Assembly: GCF_009765355.1 (NCBI RefSeq) | Contig: NZ_VTHK01000015.1 | Span: 103,031 to 167,030, forward strand | DNA length: 64,000 nucleotides | Source: Amycolatopsis anabasis | GTDB lineage: Bacteria; Actinomycetota; Actinomycetes; Mycobacteriales; Pseudonocardiaceae | Reading direction: 5' to 3' | In this document: positions 36,035-44,603 of the stretch, in pieces | Numbering within the stretch: position 1 is the stretch's first letter | How the letters are laid out: each line of letters begins with the position of its first letter | Made by a program: the position numbers and the translations under genes | Notes under the pieces: generated by a model | What the model was told of the DNA's origin: nothing | Databases searched by the model: none | What the model saw: only the letters and a program-made list of their open reading frames with translations

Positions 36035-37141
36035 GTGAAGCTCAGTTGGCTGGACATCCGTTCCGTCGGGGACGGCAAGGAAGCCGTTGTGCAAGAGGCT
36101 TTGCACAACCGCCTGGACGGCATCGTCGCGGACGACGTGCTGGATCTGGCGGACCTCCCCCCGACGATCACGAAGGTGCTCTTCCCGCGGAGCACCGAAT
36201 TGCCGGAGGACTTCGGGGACGCCACCGTCGTCATCGTGGATCCGGCCAGGCATGGGATCACTCCGGCGGAGTTGGCGCTGAAGCACCCCGACATGGAGTT
36301 CGGCCGGTTCGTGGAAATCATCGACGCGCCGACACTGGAGGACGCCTGCGAATCCGCTCGTACCGACAAGTGGAGTCTGCTGCTGTTTCGCGATCCGACC
36401 AAGATCCCGCTCGAGATCGTGATTGCCGCCGCCGCCCGGTCGACCGGGAGCCTGATCACCGTCGCCCAGGACGTCGAGGAGGCGGAGATCATCTTCGGCG
36501 TTCTGGAACATGGTTCGGACGGCGTGTTGATGGCTCCCCGGGCAGTCGGGGATGCCGCACGGTTGAAGGCCTCGGCGAGGAGCGGCACGCCAGACGTCAA
36601 CCTGGTGGAGCTGGAAGTTGTCGAAACGAACCACATCGGCATGGGCGAGCGCGCCTGCGTGGACACCTGCACGTATTTCCGCAAGGACGAGGGCATCCTG
36701 GTCGGCTCGCATTCCAAGGGGATGATCCTTTGCGTCAGTGAGACACACCCGTTGCCGTACATGCCGACTCGGCCCTTCCGGGTGAACGCCGGGGCCATCC
36801 ACTCGTACACGTTGTCCAAGGACGAACGGACCAACTACCTCAGCGAGCTGGCGGCCGGGAGCAAGGTGATGGCGGTCGACATCAAGGGACAGACCCGGAT
36901 GGTCAACGTCGGCCGGGTGAAGATCGAGTCGCGTCCGCTGATCTCCATCGACGCGGTCGCCCCCAACGGGCAGCGGGTGAACCTGATCCTGCAGGACGAC
37001 TGGCACGTTCGGGTGCTCGGCCCGGGCGGTTCGGTGCTCAACTCCACCGAGCTCAAACCGGGAGACAAGGTGCTGGGCTACCTGCCCAGCGAGGACCGCC
37101 ACGTCGGATACCCGATCAACGAGTTCTGCCTGGAGAAGTGA
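36035..37141 (+). CDS. griH: GriH-type 3-amino-4-hydroxybenzoate synthase (3-dehydroquinate synthase II family)
   Basis: A 368-residue protein. The N-terminal part (KLSWLDIRSV) and the long conserved block VETNHIGMGERACVDTC, VGSHSKGMILCVSETHPLPY and PFRVNAGAIHSY are those of the archaeal-type DHQ synthase II family that includes GriH. GriH cyclises and aromatises the GriI product to 3-amino-4-hydroxybenzoic acid. The GTG at 36035 has GGAG about 7 bases upstream. The stop overlaps the amidohydrolase start (GTGA at 37138), which ties that enzyme to AHBA chemistry. Confidence 0.92.
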   Translation: MKLSWLDIRSVGDGKEAVVQEALHNRLDGIVADDVLDLADLPPTITKVLFPRSTELPEDFGDATVVIVDPARHGITPAELALKHPDMEFGRFVEIIDAPTLEDACESARTDKWSLLLFRDPTKIPLEIVIAAAARSTGSLITVAQDVEEAEIIFGVLEHGSDGVLMAPRAVGDAARLKASARSGTPDVNLVELEVVETNHIGMGERACVDTCTYFRKDEGILVGSHSKGMILCVSETHPLPYMPTRPFRVNAGAIHSYTLSKDERTNYLSELAAGSKVMAVDIKGQTRMVNVGRVKIESRPLISIDAVAPNGQRVNLILQDDWHVRVLGPGGSVLNSTELKPGDKVLGYLPSEDRHVGYPINEFCLEK

Positions 37142-37917
37142 GCGGCACGATGGCGAGGGACCGCCGACGGGTATTTGACGCCCATGCGCATCTGCCGCCC
37201 GGAGCGGAGGCCGTGAACCGGCTCCTGGAAGTCATGGACGACTGCGGGATCGACCGTGCCGTCGTCGTCGCCGGTGGTGTGCTCTCCCCCGATCAGCTGT
37301 CCCGGCAGATCATCGAGGGCGGTCAGGTGGAGAACGACGCGGACAACGAAATGGTGCTGGCGGGCTGCGAGCGCGCGCAGCGACGGCTGGTCCCGTTCTT
37401 CTTCGCCAATCCGCACCGCAACGGGGAGGACTATCGCGCGCACGGGGCCCGGTTCCGCGGCCTCAAGCTCGCCCCCTCCGTGCACGGCGTGAGTCTCGCC
37501 GATGAGCGCACCGCGGGACTGGTCGAAGAAGCCGGCGGGTTCGGGCACGGGGTTTACCTGCACTGCATTCAACGCCCTGGCTTTCAGGTCGCCGAACTCG
37601 TCCGGCTGGCGAAGCGGTTTCCCCGGGTCGGCTTCGTCCTGGGACATGGGGGAGTGGGGGATCTGGACCTTTATGGAATCGACCTGATCGCGCCGGTGGG
37701 CAACGTCGCCCTGGAGACCTCCGGTAGCTACACCAGCGTGGTGCGGGCAGCTCTCGACCGCCTCGGCCCCGACCGGGTGCTCCTGGGCACCGAATACCCG
37801 CTTCAACACCCCAGCGTCGAACTGGCCAAGTACCGGGTGTTGGAACTCTCGGAGGACCACTGGCGGCGAGTGACCTGGCTGAACGCATGCCGATTTGCAG
37901 GGGAGACCGAATCATGA
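37138..37917 (+). CDS. Amidohydrolase-2 family enzyme, candidate benzoxazole-forming cyclase
   Basis: A 259-residue TIM-barrel metal enzyme: FDAHAH (HxH metal site), VYLHC (third His), VLGHGG (fourth His) and LLGTEYP, where Glu stands in place of the usual Asp of SDYP. The GTG at 37138 overlaps the griH stop, while an ATG at 37150 is an equally possible start. Members of the amidohydrolase superfamily catalyse oxazole-ring closure from an aminophenol and an activated acid in caboxamycin/nataxazole and closoxazole biosynthesis. The placement between griH and an aryl ligase gene, with overlaps on both sides, matches that use. A decarboxylase (ACMSD-like) is the main alternative. Confidence 0.8.
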   Translation: MSGTMARDRRRVFDAHAHLPPGAEAVNRLLEVMDDCGIDRAVVVAGGVLSPDQLSRQIIEGGQVENDADNEMVLAGCERAQRRLVPFFFANPHRNGEDYRAHGARFRGLKLAPSVHGVSLADERTAGLVEEAGGFGHGVYLHCIQRPGFQVAELVRLAKRFPRVGFVLGHGGVGDLDLYGIDLIAPVGNVALETSGSYTSVVRAALDRLGPDRVLLGTEYPLQHPSVELAKYRVLELSEDHWRRVTWLNACRFAGETES

Positions 37918-39233
37918 ACGGAGAATTGCCGAAGCTGCCGGAAATAGGCCAATGGGGCTCGGTCGAGGAGCTGTACCGGCTCCAGGACGCGCGCCTGCCC
38001 GATGCCCTGGCCTTGGCCCACCGCTCGCCGTTCCACCGGCGACGGCTGGGGCCGGGGGAACTGCCGGGGACCGTCGAGCAGCTGGCCGGCATCGCGCTGA
38101 GCACGAAGGAGGACCTGCGGGAGAGCCACCCGTGGGGCATGCTGGCCGTCCCCAAGGAAGAACTCGCGACGTACCACGAATCCAGCGGCACATCGGGCGA
38201 GCCGACACCGTCGTACTTCACCGAGGCCGACTGGTACGACGTCATCGATCGCTTCTCGCGCAACGCGATCGGCCTGCTGCCCGCGGACACGGTGCTGGTG
38301 CGCACGCCGTATTCGATGCTCACCACGGCACATCAGGCGCATCAGGCCGCCCGGCTCCGGGGCGCGACCGTCGTCCCGGCGGACAACCGTTCCCTGGTGA
38401 TGCCCTACGCGCGGGTGATCAAGGTGCTGCGCGATCTCGAGGTGACGGTCGCGTGGTGCCTGCCGACCGAGTGCCTTTTGTGGGTGGCCGCGGCCCGGGC
38501 GGCCGGTCTGCGTCCCGAACGTGATTTCCCGGCATTGCGCGGATTCCTGCTCGCCGGTGAGCCGCTCACCGAGGCGCGACGGACACGGATCGGGCAGTTG
38601 TGGGGAGGCAGTCCCGTCCGGCAGGACTACGGATCCACCGAGACCGGGAGCCTTGCCGGGGAATGCCCGGCCGGGCGGATGCACCTGTGGGCCGACCGGT
38701 TCCTGGCCGAGGTGTACGACCCGGCGACGGGGCGAAGTTCTCGTGAGGGTACCGGTCAACTGGTCATCACGACGCTCTACCGCGCGGCGATGCCGTTGCT
38801 GCGCTACAACCTGGAGGACACCGTCCGGGTCTCCTCGGCCGACTGCGAGTGCGGTTGGCACCTCCCGTCCATCGAGGTTCTCGGCCGGTCGGCCGGTGGG
38901 TATCCCGTCGGCGGCGTCCGGGTCGCGCAGCACGAGATCGAGCAACTCGTCTTCGGCCTGCCCGAACAGCGCGGCGTGCTGTTCTGGCGGGCCCGGGCCA
39001 GGCCGGCGATGTTGGAGGTCGAGATCGAGGTGCCGGATGACCAGCGCGCGGCGGCGTGCGCCGAGCTGACTTCGCGGGTGCGGGAGTCCCTCGGCGTGGA
39101 CTGTGCGGTGCGCGGAGTCCCCACCGGCACGCTCGTGTCCCCGGAGGTGCTGACCAAGCAACACGAATTCGTGAAGCCCAAGACGCTCTTCGCGGACGAC
39201 GAAGACTGGTCCAGGTCAGTGATCTACTACTGA
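37914..39233 (+). CDS. PaaK-like aryl adenylating enzyme or CoA ligase
   Basis: A 439-residue ANL enzyme of phenylacetate-CoA ligase type: YHESSGTSGEPTPSYFT (P-loop), DYGSTETG (A5-type motif), LRYNLEDTVRV and the late motif GRSAGGYPVGG. The ATG at 37914 overlaps the amidohydrolase stop (ATGA). It is full length, unlike the EhpF-like enzyme, so it probably performs a different activation, most simply of an AHBA unit to be condensed with a second aminophenol. A cysteine pair in SADCECGWHLPS resembles the metal-binding patch of PaaK proteins. Confidence 0.88.
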   Translation: MNGELPKLPEIGQWGSVEELYRLQDARLPDALALAHRSPFHRRRLGPGELPGTVEQLAGIALSTKEDLRESHPWGMLAVPKEELATYHESSGTSGEPTPSYFTEADWYDVIDRFSRNAIGLLPADTVLVRTPYSMLTTAHQAHQAARLRGATVVPADNRSLVMPYARVIKVLRDLEVTVAWCLPTECLLWVAAARAAGLRPERDFPALRGFLLAGEPLTEARRTRIGQLWGGSPVRQDYGSTETGSLAGECPAGRMHLWADRFLAEVYDPATGRSSREGTGQLVITTLYRAAMPLLRYNLEDTVRVSSADCECGWHLPSIEVLGRSAGGYPVGGVRVAQHEIEQLVFGLPEQRGVLFWRARARPAMLEVEIEVPDDQRAAACAELTSRVRESLGVDCAVRGVPTGTLVSPEVLTKQHEFVKPKTLFADDEDWSRSVIYY

Positions 39234-40978
39234 TGACCGGACAATCCATGACCGAACGCGCCGATCTGGGCGGTGCGCTGCGGTCCGCGTTGCGGGCCGT
39301 TCCCACCGGCGTCGCGCTGCTGACCGTGGGCCCCACCGCCACGGCCACCGGGATGGTGGTCAATTCCGTGGTCTCCGTCTCCCTCGATCCGGCGCTGGTG
39401 CTGGTGAGCGTGCACCGCGACTCGCGAACGCTCCGACCGCTGCTGGCAGCGCGCCGTTTCGGCGTGAACTTCCTGAATGCTCGGCAGAGGTGGATCGCCG
39501 AACGATTCGTGGCATCGAGCCGGCCGTGCGGCCCGGTTGCCGTCCGTGCGCTCGGCGGTGAATGCGGGGCCGGCGGTGAACCGCTCGTCTCGGACGCGCT
39601 TTGCGCTTTGGAGTGCGAGCTGGAGAACACCTACCCGGCCGGGGACCACCGGCTGCTGCTCGGCCGGGTCGTCGCGGTGCGCCACGGCGACCCGGAAGCG
39701 GAGCCACTGGTCTTCCACCGGAGCGATTACACGACAGTCGCGCCGTCCCCATCGGCGCGCCCGAAACCCGACCGGAGTGTCACTGTGCCTTCGTCTACCC
39801 TGCGGACCGAAATCTGCGTCATCGGTGGCGGCCCCGCCGGACTGCTGCTGGCCCTGCTCATGGCCTGGCGTGGGCAGCACGTCGTGGTGCTGGAGAAACG
39901 GGAGGAGCTGCGGGCCGCGCCGCCGATTTCCCCGCTGCTCCATCCCCCGACCCTGCGGCTCCTCGAACGGGCCGGAGTGCTCGGCGAATTGCTCGCCGAG
40001 GGCCAGCGGATCACCGGAGTGTCCGAATACGGCCCCGAAGGGCTCACCTCCGCGTGGGCGTACCGGGACGTCCCCGGTTGCCCCTTTCCGTACTCGTTGA
40101 GCGTGCCGCTCTCGGCGTTCAACCGGGTGCTGCTGGACGCGGTGGGCAGGGAATCGCGCATCACCGTTCGCGCCGGGGTGACCGTGACGGGTCTGACCCA
40201 GGACGGCGGGGGCCGGTACGGCGTTCTGGCGGAACGGGACTCGGCGGCGTTCGAGGTCGCGCCGGGATATGTCGTCGCGTCGGACGGGAAGTTCTCCTCG
40301 GTCCGCGGCATGGCCGGCATCGACGCGGAGGTGTTCGAATTCGACGTGCCTCTCCTGCAGTTCATCGCGCCGCGCCCGCGGCACTGGCCGGCGGAGATGA
40401 AGGTCTACCGACAGCCGTCGGCGAACGCGTGGACCATGCCGATCGCGGGCGGTGACCAGGTCGTGATGTGGCTCGCCACCCCGGAGGAGGTCGCCGGGCT
40501 GGGCGTCGGCGATGTCCGCGAACTCGCGAACCGGGTCACCGCGGCGGTACCGGCGCTCGCCGAGGTGATGGCCGGGATCACGAGGTGGGAGCAGGTCGTC
40601 GACATCCACCACCACGTGCTGCAGCCGCGCGTGTGGCATCAGGCGAACCTGGTGCTCCTCGGGGACAGCGCGCACGGCATGCACTCGCTTGGCGGTCAGG
40701 GGCTCAACATGTCGCTGCAGGACGCGGTCCTCCTCGCGGAGGTGCTGGACCGGGCGATCGCCGAGGGCAACGCCGGCCAGATCGCCGAATACGAGATGGT
40801 GCGGAAGCCGTTCGTCGAGCACTTCCAGCAGTTCCAGATGAGCCTGCCGACGCTGTCCTCCCACCCGCGGTCACCCCGGCCCGGCCAGGGGCCGCCGCCG
40901 TCGCTGGTGGAGGTCATGGCGCTGGGACAGGAGGAGTTGCGTCCCTTGTACACGCGACTTCGCCAGGAGGCGGGATGA
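39233..40978 (+). CDS. Fusion of flavin reductase and FAD-dependent monooxygenase
   Basis: A 581-residue two-domain protein. Residues about 10-175 are a HpaC-like flavin:NAD(P)H reductase (AVPTGVALLTVG, GMVVNSVVSVSLDPALVLVS, FGVNFLNARQRWIAERF, ALECELENTYPAGDHRLLLG). After a Pro/Ser-rich linker, a PHBH-type monooxygenase begins at GGGPAG (198-203) and carries GDSAHGMHSLGGQGLN near 480. Group A monooxygenases reduce their own FAD, so the fused reductase is not needed for that half and may supply FADH2 to the halogenase at 33719. The ATG at 39233 overlaps the ligase stop (TGATG). The hydroxylated substrate is probably the aminophenol scaffold. Confidence 0.88.
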   Translation: MTGQSMTERADLGGALRSALRAVPTGVALLTVGPTATATGMVVNSVVSVSLDPALVLVSVHRDSRTLRPLLAARRFGVNFLNARQRWIAERFVASSRPCGPVAVRALGGECGAGGEPLVSDALCALECELENTYPAGDHRLLLGRVVAVRHGDPEAEPLVFHRSDYTTVAPSPSARPKPDRSVTVPSSTLRTEICVIGGGPAGLLLALLMAWRGQHVVVLEKREELRAAPPISPLLHPPTLRLLERAGVLGELLAEGQRITGVSEYGPEGLTSAWAYRDVPGCPFPYSLSVPLSAFNRVLLDAVGRESRITVRAGVTVTGLTQDGGGRYGVLAERDSAAFEVAPGYVVASDGKFSSVRGMAGIDAEVFEFDVPLLQFIAPRPRHWPAEMKVYRQPSANAWTMPIAGGDQVVMWLATPEEVAGLGVGDVRELANRVTAAVPALAEVMAGITRWEQVVDIHHHVLQPRVWHQANLVLLGDSAHGMHSLGGQGLNMSLQDAVLLAEVLDRAIAEGNAGQIAEYEMVRKPFVEHFQQFQMSLPTLSSHPRSPRPGQGPPPSLVEVMALGQEELRPLYTRLRQEAG

Positions 40979-41850
40979 GCCTGGCCACCGGCGATCAGGA
41001 GGCTCGGGACGTGGCGCGCCCGGTCGGCGTCGACCCCGCGGCCTACCTGGGACACATCGGATGCTCAGGGGTCACCGGAACCGGCGCCGGCGCGTTGCGG
41101 GAGCTGCAGCGGCGGCATCTCGCGGCCGTGCCCTTCGAGAACCTCGACGTGCTGCGGGGCGTTCCGCTCCCGGACACCACCGGAAAGGCCTTCGGCAAGC
41201 TGGTCGACCGGGGACGGGGTGGGTTGTGCTTCGAACTCAACCGTTGCTTCGGCGAACTGCTCGTCGAGCTCGGCTTCCGGGTCACCTTGATCGCGGCCGA
41301 GGTGGCGCACCGCGACGGTTTCGTCGAGGGGGTCGACCACCCGCTCCTGATGGTGGCGGCGGAATCGGAGTGGTGGCTGGTCGACGTCGGGTTCGGCGGG
41401 TTCTCCGCGCTGGAGCCGTTGCGATTCGACCATCCCGGGCCGCAACGGCAGTTCGGGGTCACCTACCGGGTCGGCATCGAGGGCGACCACCGGGTGGTGT
41501 GCCGCCAGGAGGCGGGCGGGGCGTGGACGCCGCTGTTCCGGACCGAAGTTTCCCCGGCCGCGCGGTCCTGGGCGGACTTCGACGAGGTTCGCGCCTTCCA
41601 CGAGACCTCGCCCGAGTCGCCGTTCACCAGGAAGGTGATCTGTTCGAAGGCGACCGCGAGCGGCCAGGTGCTGCTGGCCGGTCGGCGCCTGGCCGTGCTC
41701 CAGGACGGGGAACTCTTCGAAGCCGAACTGGATTCCGGCGGCCCGGTATTCGGTGCGGCGTTGGGGTGGATCCTGTACGGGCACGGGGAGTTCGCGCCCG
41801 CGCTCACCCTCGGCTTCGACCGCCAGGCGACCCCGTCGACCCTGGATTAG
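40975..41850 (+). CDS. Arylamine N-acetyltransferase family enzyme
   Basis: A 291-residue NAT-fold protein. The catalytic triad is visible: Cys in RGGLCFELN, His in VDHPLLMV and Asp in VDVGFGG. AVPFENLDVLRG is the usual N-terminal motif. NAT enzymes acetylate arylamines, and relatives such as RifF make amide bonds using larger acyl donors. 3,4-AHBA is an arylamine, so N-acylation of intermediate or product, or self-protection, fits. The ATG at 40975 overlaps the stop of the fused oxygenase (ATGA). Confidence 0.9.
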   Translation: MSLATGDQEARDVARPVGVDPAAYLGHIGCSGVTGTGAGALRELQRRHLAAVPFENLDVLRGVPLPDTTGKAFGKLVDRGRGGLCFELNRCFGELLVELGFRVTLIAAEVAHRDGFVEGVDHPLLMVAAESEWWLVDVGFGGFSALEPLRFDHPGPQRQFGVTYRVGIEGDHRVVCRQEAGGAWTPLFRTEVSPAARSWADFDEVRAFHETSPESPFTRKVICSKATASGQVLLAGRRLAVLQDGELFEAELDSGGPVFGAALGWILYGHGEFAPALTLGFDRQATPSTLD

Positions 41851-41857
41851 GCAACCG

Positions 41858-43339
41858 ATGAAGGAAACCGAACCTTCGTCCGGCACGATGCGGAAGGTCG
41901 AGACGGGGCCGCGGGTGGCACGGGTGAAGGAGATGGGGAGTTACCTCGCCCTGGTGATCGTCCCCGTGGCGCTCGCGGTGCTCGCGGTGCGGGTGTGGGG
42001 TGGCGCCACTCCGGGCCCGGGCGTTCCGGATCCGGGCTCCGCGGCCGGCGCGACGACCGAGACGACGTTGTACCGGCTGCTGCTCGCGGTCGCGGTCATC
42101 GTGTCGACGGCGCACGGGCTTGGCGCTCTCGCCGCCCGATTGGGGCAGCCCAGGGTGATCGGCGAGTTGGTGGCCGGGCTGCTGCTCGGTCCGCTGGTCC
42201 TGGGGGCGGTGCTTCCCGAAGTGCAGGGGTGGGTCTTCCCGGCGCAGATCGGGCCCGCACTGGATGTGCTGGCACAGCTCGGGGTCATCTTCTTCATGTT
42301 CCTGGTGGGGCTCGAACTTCCGCTCGGCACCCTGCGGCGCGACGGTCGTTCCGCGGTCGTACTGGGACATGCGGGCATCGCGTTGCCCTTTCTCGCCGGC
42401 GCCGTTCTCGGTCTCACCCTGCTGGAGCGCTATCGGCCCGCGAACATCGGTGTCGTTCCGTTCGTGCTCTTCTGCGGTCTGGCCCTGAGCATCACCGCCT
42501 TTCCCGTACTGGCTCGGATCCTCGCGGAGCGGGGACTGCACCGCACGCCGGTGGGCGCACTGGGGCTTGCCTGCGCGGGGATCGGTGACATCACCGCCTG
42601 GTGTCTGCTCACCTTCGTGATCGCGGAGGTGCGGAGCGACGGCGCGATGGGCGCTGTGGCGGGCACCGTGGCGCTGACCGTCCTATTCGGACTGATGATG
42701 GCGTTCGTCGTGCGGCCCCTGCTGGCCGGCTGGTTGCGGCGGTTCGCGGACCGCGAAAAGGCGGGAAATCTGGTGGCCATGACGCTGCTCGTCGTCATCC
42801 TGCTTTCGGCATGGGGCACCGAGCGGATCGGAGTGCACGCGATTTTCGGTGCTTTCGTCGCCGGCGCCGTGATGCCGCGGTCTTCGCCACCGGTGCGGCG
42901 ATTCGCGGACCGCCTCGAGGGCCTGACCATGTGGCTCATGCTTCCCCTGTTCTTCGCCACGGTCGGGCTGAAGACGTCCGTGGATGGGCTGGGGAACGCG
43001 GGCGTCTGGCTTGCCGGGCTGGTGATCCTCGTGGTCGCCATGGTCACCAAGATCGTGGGCACCGCGGTGGCGGGCCGGTTCGTCGGCCTGGAAAGGCGTG
43101 CGTCGTGGAGCGTCGGCGTGATGATGAACTGCCGTGGCCTCACCGAACTGGTCGTGCTCAACATCGGTCTTTCACTCGGTGTCATCGGCCCCGATCTCTT
43201 CGCGGTCCTGGTGCTGATGGCGTTGTTCACGACCGCGATGACCGGACCACTGCTCTCCCGCCTCCGGTTGGAACCGGACCTGGCCGGTGTGGCCGCCGGC
43301 GGTGGGTACGGGAGGAAAGGCGATGACCGTGCGGGATGA
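41858..43339 (+). CDS. CPA2-type cation/proton antiporter
   Basis: A 493-residue membrane protein with about 12 segments. GQPRVIGELVAGLLLGP is the Kef/CPA2 N-terminal signature, and FCGLALSITAFPVLARIL the discontinuous-helix region. The C-terminal TrkA-N regulatory domain of Kef proteins is absent. The start at 41858 is 8 bp after the NAT stop; ATGs at 41888 or later are alternatives. It overlaps the aspartokinase gene by 17 bp. It may export the acidic product or balance protons; several natural product clusters carry such antiporters. Confidence 0.88.
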   Translation: MKETEPSSGTMRKVETGPRVARVKEMGSYLALVIVPVALAVLAVRVWGGATPGPGVPDPGSAAGATTETTLYRLLLAVAVIVSTAHGLGALAARLGQPRVIGELVAGLLLGPLVLGAVLPEVQGWVFPAQIGPALDVLAQLGVIFFMFLVGLELPLGTLRRDGRSAVVLGHAGIALPFLAGAVLGLTLLERYRPANIGVVPFVLFCGLALSITAFPVLARILAERGLHRTPVGALGLACAGIGDITAWCLLTFVIAEVRSDGAMGAVAGTVALTVLFGLMMAFVVRPLLAGWLRRFADREKAGNLVAMTLLVVILLSAWGTERIGVHAIFGAFVAGAVMPRSSPPVRRFADRLEGLTMWLMLPLFFATVGLKTSVDGLGNAGVWLAGLVILVVAMVTKIVGTAVAGRFVGLERRASWSVGVMMNCRGLTELVVLNIGLSLGVIGPDLFAVLVLMALFTTAMTGPLLSRLRLEPDLAGVAAGGGYGRKGDDRAG

Positions 43340-44603
43340 CGGAGCGGCGGCAGCGGTACTGGTGCAGAAATACGGTGGCAGCTCCCTTGCCACGACCGAA
43401 CAGGTGCGCGCCGCGGCGCGCCGGATCGGGGCGGCCCATCGGGCGGGCGGAAAGGTGGCGGTGGTGGTCTCGGCACAGGGCGACACCACCGACGAACTGC
43501 TGCGGCTCGCGGCCGAGGTGAATCCGTCCCCGGCGGGGCGCGAGCTGGACCAGCTGATGGCCACCGGGGAGACCGCTTCCGCTTCGCTGATGGCCCTGGC
43601 CCTGCAGGCCATCGGCGTTCCGGCGATTGCTTTGTCGGGAGCGCAGAACGGGATCCTGGCGACCGGGCGGCACGGTGCGGGGATCATCGTGGCGGTCGAC
43701 ACCGAGCGTGCGAACCGCTTGATGCGCGACGGCGTTGTCGTTGTGGTGGCGGGTTTTCAGGGTGTGGACGCGGAGGGCGACGTCATCACGCTCGGCCGGG
43801 GTGGTTCGGACACCAGCGCGGTGGCCATCGCGGCCGAAACCGGTGCTGGGCACTGTGAGATCTATACCGATGTCGACGGCGTGTACACCGCGGACCCGCG
43901 CATTGTCGCGTCCGCGCGGGTGATGCCCGTGGTGGACGTCGACGTGATGGCGGAGATGTCGTTCGCCGGGGCCAAGGTCATGCATTCCCGCGCCGTCGAA
44001 CTCGCGGCGATGTACCGGGTCGAGATCCACGTCGGACACTCCGCCGCAGCCACGCCGGGCACGCGCATCCAGATCAAGGACGGAGAGAAAATGCTCGAGG
44101 CGAAGCCTGCCGTAATGGCTGTCGTGCATGACACGAACGTGGTGCGCCTGGTCATGCGTACCGCGCGTCGGGACGGTGAACTGATGCCAACCTTGTTCCG
44201 TTTGCTGGCACAGCAAGCGATTCCGGCCGATATGACCACCATTTCCGAACGGGACACGAACGAATTCTCCATCGGCATCGCGGTCCGCCGGATCGACGCC
44301 GAGCCCGCCCGTGCCGTTCTGTCTGAGCTCGCCAACGGCTGCGGCGGGCGAGTCGAGGTGGACGACGGCATCGGAAAGCTGTCCATTGTGGGCAAGGGCC
44401 TGCTCAACCGTCCCGATTGCATCGCTCGAATGTTGTCGTCCCTCACCCGGGCGGGAATCCCCACCACGTCGGTCTCAACCTCGCAGTTGAGGATCTCGAC
44501 CACCGTCCCGGCGCAAGAGGTGACCCGCGGGGTCGAGGTCCTGCACACCGCCTTCGGCCTCGATTCGCAAAACCCGGCGCTCGAACCCGCTCATAAAGTC
44601 TGA
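43323..44603 (+). CDS. lysC: Aspartokinase dedicated to the AHBA pathway
   Basis: A 426-residue aspartate kinase: VQKYGGSSLA at the N-terminus, LDQLMATGE, LGRGGSDTSAVAIAAE and ADVYTAD-like DVDGVYTADPR in the kinase domain, then two ACT domains (from about residue 265). The ATG at 43323 has AGGAAAGG upstream and lies inside the antiporter gene. An in-frame ATG at 44091, with AAGGA ten bases upstream, could give a separate beta subunit as in actinomycete LysC. A second aspartokinase in a cluster with griI is expected to raise aspartate semialdehyde supply; no aspartate-semialdehyde dehydrogenase is encoded nearby, so the housekeeping enzyme must provide that step. It ends the operon. Confidence 0.92.
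   Translation: MTVRDDGAAAAVLVQKYGGSSLATTEQVRAAARRIGAAHRAGGKVAVVVSAQGDTTDELLRLAAEVNPSPAGRELDQLMATGETASASLMALALQAIGVPAIALSGAQNGILATGRHGAGIIVAVDTERANRLMRDGVVVVVAGFQGVDAEGDVITLGRGGSDTSAVAIAAETGAGHCEIYTDVDGVYTADPRIVASARVMPVVDVDVMAEMSFAGAKVMHSRAVELAAMYRVEIHVGHSAAATPGTRIQIKDGEKMLEAKPAVMAVVHDTNVVRLVMRTARRDGELMPTLFRLLAQQAIPADMTTISERDTNEFSIGIAVRRIDAEPARAVLSELANGCGGRVEVDDGIGKLSIVGKGLLNRPDCIARMLSSLTRAGIPTTSVSTSQLRISTTVPAQEVTRGVEVLHTAFGLDSQNPALEPAHKV

Noticed and set aside
35156..37141. Primary-metabolism dehydroquinate route (archaeal-type shikimate genes)
   Set aside because: Actinomycetes use the classical shikimate pathway; the pair lies in an antibiotic-type operon with aspartokinase, so 3,4-AHBA formation fits better.
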